Source: a virus. Taken from it: 20,033 bases of DNA. How positions within the stretch are numbered: the first letter of the stretch is position 1; each line of letters opens with the position of its first letter. Below are positions 1 through 5,317 of the stretch, piece after piece. A program made the translations under genes and the position numbers. The stretch lies in the IMG/VR virus record IMGVR_UViG_3300017720_000099, positions 1 through 20,033 of that record; one strand, given 5' to 3'. The notes beneath the pieces were generated by a model. That model was not told the DNA's origin and searched no databases. It saw only the letters and a program-made list of their open reading frames with translations.

Positions 1-162
1 AAGGCACTGCATAAGATAGAATCACTTAGTGCGAATGCCCGTTCAGAGTATGTACAGCTAGAAGCAAGCAAAGATATACTGGATAGAGCAGGATTCAAAG
101 CACCAGACAAACATCAACATCTAGTTGCTGGGGAACTGTCTATCAATATCGACCTCTCTTAG
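1..162 (+). CDS. Probable terminase small subunit, C-terminal fragment (5' end outside window)
   Basis: Frame 1 is open from the first base to TAG at 160-162, giving the last 53 residues of a protein whose start lies upstream. The fragment reads ...ARSEYVQLEASKDILDRAGF followed by KAPDKHQH and a short strand-like tail ending in NIDLS. The ASKDILDRAG helix followed by a lysine/histidine-rich turn and a GELxINIDL-type tail is the kind of C-terminus I know from helix-turn-helix small terminase subunits and related phage DNA-binding proteins. The DNA-binding N-terminus is not visible. In phages the small subunit recognises the packaging site and hands DNA to the large subunit, and a location about 1.4 kb upstream of the large terminase gene fits that role. 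Function is inferred from this short pattern and from position; another DNA-binding phage protein is possible. Confidence 0.55.
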   Translation, partial: KALHKIESLSANARSEYVQLEASKDILDRAGFKAPDKHQHLVAGELSINIDLS

Positions 163-403
163 ACTTAGCGTACTGCGTACACTCATCTATACTCGGACTT
201 ATGTGTCCTCGATTCTCAATAGCATGTGCATTCGCACATTAGAATGACACGGACTGGTTTCAGACCGCACCTAGTCATGAGAATAGTAGTACTGTCTGTG
301 CCTTGTGGGACTAGGGGGGTCTTAAAAACCAGCCGTGACTACTTATATAACCACCCTTACACACAATATTTCCTTTCAAGGTTCGTTATGATATATTGGG
401 TCT
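163..403 (+). other. Non-coding spacer between probable small terminase and the small-gene cassette
   Basis: This 241-base stretch is the longest gene-free interval in the window. It starts with a direct repeat of GCGTAC (168-173 and 175-180). It then carries two large potential stem-loops (203-250 and 251-334, extendable to 248-337), described separately. The last part (338-403) is A/T- and C-rich and contains no clear -35/-10 pair. The only ORF across it (226-411) has no ribosome-binding site, runs through the stem-loops and overlaps the next gene, so I do not accept it. The location could suit a structured leader RNA, a processing site, a packaging site or a phage-specific promoter. Confidence 0.6.
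203..337 (+). ncRNA. Candidate structured RNA: two large adjacent stem-loops
   Basis: Stem-loop A: GTGTC 203-207 pairs with GACAC 246-250, ATTCT 212-216 with AGAAT 241-245, and ATGTGC 224-229 with GCACAT 234-239, closing a 4-base loop. That is 16 pairs, with a 4-base bulge and a 7x1 internal loop. Stem-loop B: GG 251-252 pairs with CC 333-334, then after a bulged A253, CTGGTTT 254-260 pairs with AAACCAG 326-332, AGACC 262-266 with GGTCT 318-322, and CCTAGTC 270-276 with GACTAGG 309-315, leaving a 32-base apical region (277-308). B can be extended outward to 248/337 at the expense of the base of A. Local G+C is about 48% by my count, well above the surroundings, as is usual for structured RNA in AT-rich genomes. 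I recognise no known family: there is no CTGATGA hammerhead core and no tRNA arms. A structured DNA packaging site is an alternative. Pairings are seen directly; function is unknown. Confidence 0.5.
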
Positions 404-550
404 ATGGCTAAACTATGTGCAAAGGGCAAAGCTGCTGCGAAAAGGAAATTCAAAGTATATCCGTCTGCTTATGCGAATATGTATGCAGCTGGTATTTGCT
501 CTGGTAGAATCAAACCGAAAGGTAAAAAGAGTGGCAAAAAAAGGTCTTAA
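404..550 (+). CDS. Small basic marine-phage protein (LCAKGKAAAKRKFKVYPSAY type), unknown function
   Basis: ATG 404 opens a 48-residue frame ending at TAA 548-550. The protein starts MAKLCAKGKAAAKRKFKVYP and continues with SAYANMYAAGICSG and a lysine-rich tail. The block of L-C-x-x-G-K-A-A-A-K-R-K-F followed by VYPSAYAN and a second cysteine is a pattern I recognise from small conserved proteins of marine phages and environmental sequences, usually next to DUF5872-type genes as here. No function is established to my knowledge. The protein is strongly basic, with two cysteines (C5 and C33) that could bind metal or form a disulfide. The Shine-Dalgarno is poor (only GGG at 398-400), so the start rests on the conserved N-terminus and on a TGA just upstream in the same frame (389-391). 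The next gene starts inside its 3' end. Coding status fairly sure; role unknown. Confidence 0.75.
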   Translation: MAKLCAKGKAAAKRKFKVYPSAYANMYAAGICSGRIKPKGKKSGKKRS

Positions 551-770
551 ACAATGGGTAAAAGATAAGTGGGTTGACATTGCTAACCCTCGTTCTGACG
601 GTTCATTCCCACCTTGTGGCAGGTCAAAGGGTGAGAAAAGATCAAAGTATCCAAAATGCGTGCCTTTAGCTAAAGCTAGAAGCATGTCAGCTTCCAAGCG
701 CAGAGGTGCTGTAAAGCGCAAACAAGCCAAATCCAACAAGGGACCTAAACCCTCATATGCTAGAACATGA
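531..770 (+). CDS. DUF5872-like small basic protein
   Basis: I choose GTG 531 as start: AAAGG at 518-522 lies 8 bases upstream, and the resulting N-terminus MAKKGLKQWVKDKWVDI matches the usual beginning of this family. ATG 396 in the same frame would run through the preceding gene. The 79-residue protein has KWVDIANP, a CGRS motif, YPKCVPLAKARSMS and a K/R-rich tail ending in SNKGPKPSYART, the order seen in DUF5872 proteins (KWVDIxAP, CGR, KYPKCVPxxKAxxM, AVxRK). These are small basic proteins of phages and some large viruses with no settled role; the conserved cysteines suggest a metal or redox site and the charge suggests nucleic-acid contact. It overlaps the gene before it by 20 bases and the gene after it by 4 (ATGA). 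Confidence 0.82.
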   Translation: MAKKGLKQWVKDKWVDIANPRSDGSFPPCGRSKGEKRSKYPKCVPLAKARSMSASKRRGAVKRKQAKSNKGPKPSYART

Positions 771-1012
771 TTGAAAGAGCAGGTGAAAAATTTTCTGGTT
801 ACAATAAGCCAAAACGTTCCAGAACCAAAACAAAGAAGTTTGCTGTACTTGCCAAGGTAGGCAATAAGGTTAGATTGATTAGGTTTGGTGACGCTAATAT
901 GACAATAAAAAAAGATCAACCAGCACGTAGGAAATCATTTAGAGCAAGGCATAAGTGTGCTACTGCTAAAGATAAACTAACAGCAAGATATTGGAGTTGT
1001 AAAAAATGGTAG
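767..1012 (+). CDS. DUF6321-like small basic protein
   Basis: This 81-residue frame starts at ATG 767, overlapping the previous stop in an ATGA arrangement that implies coupled translation. The sequence shows GEKFSGYNKPKR, then KFAVLAKVGNKVRLIRFGD, then RRKSFRARHKCATAKDKLTA and ends YWSCKKW. The sequence G-x-x-F-x-G-Y-N-K-P-K-R, AVLAKxGxKVxLIRFG, RxxSFxARHxC and a terminal YWxCKxW is the signature of the DUF6321 family, found in phages and environmental viral genomes and commonly paired with DUF5872. No biochemical function is known to me. The C-terminal cysteine pair and the high arginine/lysine content again suggest a small nucleic-acid-associated or metal-binding protein. Family assignment is from memory of the motif. 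Confidence 0.82.
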   Translation: MIERAGEKFSGYNKPKRSRTKTKKFAVLAKVGNKVRLIRFGDANMTIKKDQPARRKSFRARHKCATAKDKLTARYWSCKKW

Positions 1013-1137
1013 ACATCAAATACATTAATAGAAAAATAAAACAACAAGAAATGGATAAGAGGATTGAGAAGTACAAAGAAGACCTTAAAAAGAAGAAACA
1101 ACAGTCATCTAGTACCAATACTCATGATTCAAAATAA
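1006..1137 (+). CDS. 43-residue lysine/glutamine-rich helical protein, unknown
   Basis: ATG 1006 overlaps the previous gene by 7 bases and has GGAG at 993-996, nine bases upstream. The frame ends at TAA 1135-1137. The product begins MVDIKYINRKIKQQEMDKRI, continues with alternating lysine/glutamate (EKYKEDLKKKKQQ), and ends in a polar serine/threonine tail. It should be one long charged helix, perhaps a coiled coil. I do not recognise a family. Support comes from the ribosome-binding site, the overlapping arrangement and the filling of an otherwise empty stretch. A spacer of 79 bases follows before the next gene. Confidence 0.55.
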   Translation: MVDIKYINRKIKQQEMDKRIEKYKEDLKKKKQQSSSTNTHDSK

Positions 1138-1206
1138 ACAGCGATTTTACCCTATTTAAGGGCTTTATATGAGATGTTAAGAATTCAACGACAAGTAGCA
1201 GTTAAG

Positions 1207-1212
1207 AGGAGG
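1207..1212 (+). promoter_or_regulatory. Strong Shine-Dalgarno deciding the start at 1217
   Basis: AGGAGG (within AAGAGGAGGAGAG) lies four bases before ATG 1217, and a shifted GGAG lies even closer. It is the best ribosome-binding site of the small-gene cassette and shows that the 56-residue frame, rather than the shorter frame from ATG 1175 that it sits inside, is translated. Upstream, 1138-1206 holds only a weak hairpin (CCCT 1150-1153 with AGGG 1159-1162). Confidence 0.7.
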
Positions 1213-1216
1213 AGAG

Positions 1217-1387
1217 ATGAGCTTAGAAAAGAACAAGAAAAGAGCAAAAGAAATAGAAAAAAATCTAGCAAAAGAAAAGCGTGAGTACAGAAACACCAGA
1301 ATGAAACAATGTTTGGAGGTTAAAATGCTCAAAGGACATTCACTAGAACAAGCTACCAAGCTATGTTCAGGACTAATTGATAGCTAA
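1217..1387 (+). CDS. 56-residue basic protein with C-terminal two-cysteine helix, unknown
   Basis: ATG 1217 follows a strong Shine-Dalgarno (AGGAGG at 1207-1212) and runs to TAA 1385-1387. The N-terminal half is a charged helix (MSLEKNKKRAKEIEKNLAKE). The C-terminal half reads KQCLEVKMLKGHSLEQATKL followed by C, a two-cysteine arrangement (C-x17-C) around a GHSLEQA turn that I have seen in other short phage proteins but cannot tie to a function. The stop and the next start share a base (TAATG), so translation of the next gene is likely coupled. Coding status is well supported by the ribosome-binding site. Confidence 0.7.
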   Translation: MSLEKNKKRAKEIEKNLAKEKREYRNTRMKQCLEVKMLKGHSLEQATKLCSGLIDS

Positions 1388-1596
1388 TGGCTTATCATTC
1401 CATAGAAAAATTAAGAAAATACAACCATGGTGCTTTAAAAAAATTGCGAATTGCAGTTAAATTAACTCATATGAAAGACCTACCTAAAGAGGGATTGACA
1501 GATAGAGAGTGTGATAGGGTATTAGAAGCCTTGAATCCAGTCACATTAGAGAAGCTTTACAAACTAGCAGTAGACCATGACATCGTTAACCTATAA
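1387..1596 (+). CDS. 69-residue helical protein directly before the large terminase, unknown
   Basis: ATG 1387 overlaps the preceding stop by one base and the frame ends inside the first codons of the large terminase gene (20-base overlap). The product is highly charged and predicted helical throughout: MAYHSIEKLRKYNHGALKKL, then a segment with LPKEGLTDRECDRVLEALNP and a final helix ending HDIVNL. I see no helix-turn-helix, zinc site or other known motif. Its place immediately before the large terminase would fit a packaging accessory protein, but the better small-terminase candidate lies at the left edge of the window. Coding is supported by its length, coupling and position. Confidence 0.7.
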   Translation: MAYHSIEKLRKYNHGALKKLRIAVKLTHMKDLPKEGLTDRECDRVLEALNPVTLEKLYKLAVDHDIVNL

Positions 1597-3082
1597 GCCA
1601 GACGGCGACGTAATCAAACAATTCATGAAAGACACGTCTTTTTTTCGTGGGCTTCGTGGACCAGTAGGTAGTGGTAAATCAGTCTCTTGTTGTATTGAAA
1701 TATTGAGACGTGCCTTAGAACAAAAGCCATCGGAAGATGGAATCAAAAGATCAAGATGGGCTGTGATAAGAAATACCAACCCACAATTGAAAACAACTAC
1801 AATAAAAACGTGGATTGATTGGTTTCCTGAAGAAACGTGGGGCAAGTTTACATGGTCAGTACCCTATACCCATAAAATAAAAAAAGGCGATTTAGAATTG
1901 GAAGTTATCTTTTTAGCCCTTGATAGACCAGAAGATGTCAAGAAACTACTATCATTGGAGCTAACAGGCGTATGGATTAATGAAGCAAGAGAAATACCTA
2001 AGTCAATTGTTGACGCATGTACCATGAGGGTTGGAAGATATCCTAGTATGCGTGACGGTGGTCCCACATGGTATGGCGTTATATGTGATACCAACCCACC
2101 AGATACAGACCATTGGTGGTCAATCCTTGCAGGTGAAACTGTTATCCCAGATTATATAACTAAGCAAGAAGCTAAGATGTTAGTGAAGCCTGATAACTGG
2201 AGGTTTTTTAATCAACCCCCAGCTATGTTAGAGCAGTACGATGATAGAGGTGAATTGAACACCTATAACGACAATACTAACAAAGAAAATGGAAAGAATC
2301 TAACTAAGAATTATTATGAAAATATTATACGTGGTAAGACCAAATCATGGATTGATGTCTATGTTTTAAACAAATTAGGTCAAGTAGAAGATGGGAAACC
2401 TGTATATGAAATGTTTAATAGAGATGTGCATATAGCTAAAAGCGATATAGCTATAGTGCCACAAGCCCCAGTTTACGTAGGCATAGACTTTGGATTAACC
2501 CCAGCGTGTGTCTTTGGGCAGAAACTTAGAGGTAGATGGCTTATCATTGATGAGCTTGTAGCAGAGGATATGGGTATATTACGCTTTAGCGATCTAATGA
2601 AATCTAAAATGGCAGAGTATTTACCTAGAGATTTTACAATATTTGGCGACCCAGCAGGTGACCATAGGGCGCAGACAGACGAATCTACACCATTTCAGAT
2701 ACTAAAAGGCAGAGGAATTATGGCAAGACCAACTCATTCCAACGATGTTTCATTGCGTTTGGAAAGTGTCAATGCTACATTACAGAGAATGATTGATGGC
2801 GAAAGTGGTTTATTAATAGACCCTAAGTGCGTTAACATTATAAAAGGTTTTGATGGAGGTTATCATTACAGACGTATGCAAGTATCAGGAGAAAGATACG
2901 ATGAAAAGCCTAACAAGAATAGGTTTTCGCATATACATGACGCATTACAGTACATGTTGCTAGGTGCTGGAGAGGGAAGAAGCTTGACAGTAGGTCAATC
3001 TAATTCAAGACCAGTAGTAGCTAAAAGAAACTTTAATGTGTTTGATTTGAAATCAAAATCAATTTATGAAAGGAGAAAATAG
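1577..3082 (+). CDS. terL: Terminase large subunit (packaging ATPase and nuclease)
   Basis: This 501-residue protein is the motor that pumps DNA into the prohead and cuts it to genome length. The ATPase domain is N-terminal: Walker A GPVGSGKS at 28-35, a Walker B-like strand GVWINEARE at 131-139 with the catalytic glutamate at 136, and a coupling motif CDTNPPD at 170-176. The C-terminal RNase H-like nuclease shows three expected acidic positions: D304 in VGIDFG, D358 in FGDPAG and D455 in HIHDAL. The usual Walker B aspartate is asparagine here (N135), which I have seen in other phage terminases. Length is somewhat below T7 gp19 (586). The start overlaps the previous gene by 20 bases and lacks a strong Shine-Dalgarno, so translation is probably coupled. 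Unlike T7, where the gene sits at the right end of the genome, it lies directly before the portal region. Confidence 0.97.
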   Translation: MTSLTYKPDGDVIKQFMKDTSFFRGLRGPVGSGKSVSCCIEILRRALEQKPSEDGIKRSRWAVIRNTNPQLKTTTIKTWIDWFPEETWGKFTWSVPYTHKIKKGDLELEVIFLALDRPEDVKKLLSLELTGVWINEAREIPKSIVDACTMRVGRYPSMRDGGPTWYGVICDTNPPDTDHWWSILAGETVIPDYITKQEAKMLVKPDNWRFFNQPPAMLEQYDDRGELNTYNDNTNKENGKNLTKNYYENIIRGKTKSWIDVYVLNKLGQVEDGKPVYEMFNRDVHIAKSDIAIVPQAPVYVGIDFGLTPACVFGQKLRGRWLIIDELVAEDMGILRFSDLMKSKMAEYLPRDFTIFGDPAGDHRAQTDESTPFQILKGRGIMARPTHSNDVSLRLESVNATLQRMIDGESGLLIDPKCVNIIKGFDGGYHYRRMQVSGERYDEKPNKNRFSHIHDALQYMLLGAGEGRSLTVGQSNSRPVVAKRNFNVFDLKSKSIYERRK

Positions 3083-3084
3083 AA

Positions 3085-3348
3085 ATGTGTGGAAATCCAT
3101 TTAGTAGCCCAAGTATTCCTGCACCACCCCCACCTCCACCAGAGGATGAGAGTGCAAGAGACGCTCGTAAAAGAATGCGAGAAGACGAGCAGAAAGAAAC
3201 GGCTGAGAAAAAACGTGATGATTTAGAAAATAGAATCGCCGCTTTGTATGGGACAACAGGCAGAAGATCGCTCTTAACTGGTAGAACAGGGGGACAGGGT
3301 TTTAAAGTTGGCTCTGAACTTATGAGTAATCGTACACTAGGAGCATAA
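3085..3348 (+). CDS. Small connector-region protein with proline-rich N-terminus, unknown
   Basis: The 87-residue product begins MCGNPFSSPSIPAPPPPPPE, followed by a highly charged helix (about residues 22-52, E/R/K-rich) and ends in GRRSLLTGRTGGQGF plus a short tail. Small proteins with a polyproline start, a charged helix and a RRSLLTG..GGxGF end are common between terminase and portal genes in podoviruses of this kind, but their role is not established as far as I know; a minor virion or packaging factor is a reasonable guess. AAGGAG (about 3069-3075) supplies the ribosome-binding site. The N-terminal Cys2 resembles that of the gp14-like protein at 10924. Confidence 0.8.
   Translation: MCGNPFSSPSIPAPPPPPPEDESARDARKRMREDEQKETAEKKRDDLENRIAALYGTTGRRSLLTGRTGGQGFKVGSELMSNRTLGA
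3339..3343 (+). promoter_or_regulatory. Shine-Dalgarno fixing a TTG start for the portal gene
   Basis: AGGAG lies six bases before TTG 3350. No ATG occurs in the portal frame until far into the protein (around residue 180), so TTG is the only sensible start. The ribosome-binding site lies within the last codons of the upstream gene, which coordinates the two. Confidence 0.75.
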
Positions 3349-3349
3349 T

Positions 3350-4924
3350 TTGGCTGTAATAGACACCTACGCTCCTAGTATTAGCCAACATGATAGTCCT
3401 GTTAATGCTTTATTAAAGCGTTATGAATCTGCAAAAGCAGTAAAAGACCAATGGAAAGGCACGTTTGAAGAGTGCTATGAGTTTGCTTTACCACAAAAAG
3501 AATCATTTTATGATGAAACACAGGGTAGAAGACGCACAGATAGAATCTTTGATGAGACAGCAGTCGTTGGAATCCAAGAGTTTGCTTCAAGATTACAGTC
3601 AGGAATCGTACCAAACTTCAGTAGATGGGCAGAATTCAGGGCTGGTAATGAAATTCCAAAGGAAGATAAAAAAGAAGTAGACCTGTTACTAGACGAAGTA
3701 ACTGAATATGTATTTGAGTTATTGCAAAACTCTAACTTCTCACAAGAAGTACATGAATCATTTTTAGACATAGCATTAGGAACAGCAGTGCTTTTAGTAG
3801 AAGAGGGAGACGCAGTTAACCCTATAGTTTTCAAAAGTATTCCATTACCACAGGTTTATTTGTCATCTGGATATGATGATAAGGTCGATCATGTGTTTAG
3901 AGAAAGACAAATTAGAGCAAAAGATATGTTAATTGCTTACCCAGATGGACAACTTAGCGACGATATGAAGCGTGATATGATAGAAAATCCTGAAAAAATG
4001 TGTGAAATCATAGAGGTTGTATACAAAAATCATGCCAATACAAAGGATGATGAGTACCATTATTGTGCTATTTCACCAGAACATGAGCATAAAATATACG
4101 AAGAAGTCTATAAAGGGCTAGGTGCTAACCCATTTATTGTATACAGATGGTCTAAAAGTAGCGGAGAAACCTATGGTCGTGGACCATTAATGAACGCTTT
4201 ACCTGCTATTAAGACTGCAAACCTACTTATTGAAATGGTTTTAGAAAATGCACAGATGTCTATATCTGGCATGTATCAAGTTGAAGATGACGGCGTAGTT
4301 AACGTAGATAATATCTCATTGATTCCGGGAACAATAATTCCTAAAGCTGCTGGGTCGTCTGGACTACAGCCAATACCACAAGCTGGAAACTTTAATGTTA
4401 GTGACTTGGTTTTAAAAGACCAAAGAAACAATATTAAGAAAGCCTTATATAATGATATGTTGGGAATGCCTAATCAATCTACACCAATGTCTGCAACAGA
4501 AGTAGCAGAAAGACAAGCTGATTTATCACGTCAAATTGGTGCAGCATTCGGAAGATTACAAGCAGAATTAGTAACACCAGTATTACAAAGAGTAGTTTAT
4601 ATCCTTAAAAAACAAGGAAGAATTAAAATACCTAAAGTAAACGGTAGAGAAATAAAAGTAACTTCATCAAGTCCACTAGCACAGGCACAATACCAACAAG
4701 ATGTAGCTACAGTAGACAGATTTTTAGCAATGATACAAGGCAGAGTAGGTCCAGAACTTACAAATTTGATAGTAGATCAAATGAAAGTAGCTAAGTATGT
4801 AGCTAAAAAACTAGGGGTGCCAGAAGAATTGGTGCGTTCTGAAGAGGAAATGCAAGCCGCAGCTCAACAAATGCAACAAATGATGGCTCAACAACAGCAA
4901 TCAACAGAACCACAAGGAGAATAA
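3350..4924 (+). CDS. Portal (head-tail connector) protein, T7 gp8-like
   Basis: This 524-residue protein is close in length to T7 gp8 (536). It forms the dodecameric ring at the unique vertex that docks the terminase, nucleates assembly and later carries the tail. Recognisable features are the N-terminal helix LLKRYESAKAVKDQWKGTFE (21-40), the block ETAVVGIQEFASRLQSGIVP (69-88) ending in NFSRW, a GTAVLLVEEGD strand near 145-155 and the GRGPLMNALPAIKTANLL segment near 277. These are typical of the Head-tail_con family. The C-terminus is glutamine- and methionine-rich (last 25 or so residues), as in several marine podovirus portals. The start is TTG with a good Shine-Dalgarno and only one base separates it from the previous stop. 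Confidence 0.93.
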   Translation: MAVIDTYAPSISQHDSPVNALLKRYESAKAVKDQWKGTFEECYEFALPQKESFYDETQGRRRTDRIFDETAVVGIQEFASRLQSGIVPNFSRWAEFRAGNEIPKEDKKEVDLLLDEVTEYVFELLQNSNFSQEVHESFLDIALGTAVLLVEEGDAVNPIVFKSIPLPQVYLSSGYDDKVDHVFRERQIRAKDMLIAYPDGQLSDDMKRDMIENPEKMCEIIEVVYKNHANTKDDEYHYCAISPEHEHKIYEEVYKGLGANPFIVYRWSKSSGETYGRGPLMNALPAIKTANLLIEMVLENAQMSISGMYQVEDDGVVNVDNISLIPGTIIPKAAGSSGLQPIPQAGNFNVSDLVLKDQRNNIKKALYNDMLGMPNQSTPMSATEVAERQADLSRQIGAAFGRLQAELVTPVLQRVVYILKKQGRIKIPKVNGREIKVTSSSPLAQAQYQQDVATVDRFLAMIQGRVGPELTNLIVDQMKVAKYVAKKLGVPEELVRSEEEMQAAAQQMQQMMAQQQQSTEPQGE

Positions 4925-4926
4925 TT

Positions 4927-5022
4927 ATGCCAATGGGTAAAGGAACTTATGGAAGTAAGGTTGGTCGTCCACCAATGAAAAAGAAAAAGGACAGCATGAA
5001 GAAGAAAAAAAAGAAAAAGTGA
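4927..5022 (+). CDS. 31-residue lysine-rich peptide (GKGTYGSKVGRPP), unknown
   Basis: An AAGGAG ribosome-binding site (4914-4919 region) precedes ATG 4927; the frame ends at TGA 5020-5022. The peptide has a defined head, MPMGKGTYGSKVGRPPMKKK, and then an almost pure lysine tail. I recall near-identical tiny proteins (MPMGxGTYGSxxGRPxKKK) next to structural genes in marine phages, which supports real coding despite its size. The GRPP turn flanked by lysines resembles an AT-hook-like DNA contact. A role in DNA condensation or head assembly is possible but is inference only. It fills the whole gap between the portal and the Bbp19-like gene. Confidence 0.72.
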   Translation: MPMGKGTYGSKVGRPPMKKKKDSMKKKKKKK

Positions 5023-5029
5023 GGTCTTT

Positions 5030-5317
5030 ATGACAGAGAACAAGCCCAATAAACTTATTGGATTAGACGGTATGACCAGACAATCTAAAGATGAGGAGAA
5101 CTTAAATACTTTGTGTTTTGGTGTATTCAACACCGTATCAGGAAAAGAAATCTTAAAGTACTTGAAATCCTTAACCTTAGACGCAGTAGCTGGTCCAGAA
5201 ATATCCAATGAACAATTGAGACATTTAGAGGGACAAAGATACATTGTTGGTTTATTACAAAGAAGAATCAACAAAGGTACTAGTCAAAAATTAGTTAAGG
5301 AGAATAACAATGGCTGA
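5030..5317 (+). CDS. Bbp19-like small head-region protein
   Basis: The 95-residue protein contains CFGVFNTVSGKEILKYLKSL followed by an EISNEQLRHLEGQRYIVGLL helix. The arrangement FxxVFxTxxGKxxLxxL, a variable loop and then xxLxxxEGxRxxVxxLxxxI is that of the Bbp19-like family, small proteins encoded near the scaffold gene in podoviruses such as Bordetella phage BPP-1. Their role is not firmly known; an association with head assembly is inferred from position. A GAGG at 5021-5024, overlapping the previous stop, provides the ribosome-binding site, and the gene overlaps the scaffold start by 8 bases. Confidence 0.75.
   Translation: MTENKPNKLIGLDGMTRQSKDEENLNTLCFGVFNTVSGKEILKYLKSLTLDAVAGPEISNEQLRHLEGQRYIVGLLQRRINKGTSQKLVKENNNG

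Noticed and set aside
203-337. Hammerhead ribozyme or tRNA in the structured region
   Set aside because: No CTGATGA core on either strand, no GAAA at the needed place and no T-arm/anticodon arrangement.
387-392. TATGAT as a sigma70 -10 box upstream of the gene at 404
   Set aside because: No acceptable -35 at 16-18 bases and no extended -10; in an AT-rich spacer this hexamer alone is not evidence.
226-411. 61-residue ORF across the non-coding spacer
   Set aside because: No ribosome-binding site, unphage-like composition, runs through both predicted stem-loops and overlaps the better-supported gene at 404.
413-919. 168-residue ORF on the minus strand
   Set aside because: It is antisense to three well-supported small genes, and its sequence is the mirror of their lysine codons (rich in F and L).
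1150-1162. CCCT/AGGG hairpin as a terminator
   Set aside because: Only four pairs and no proper T-run; too weak.
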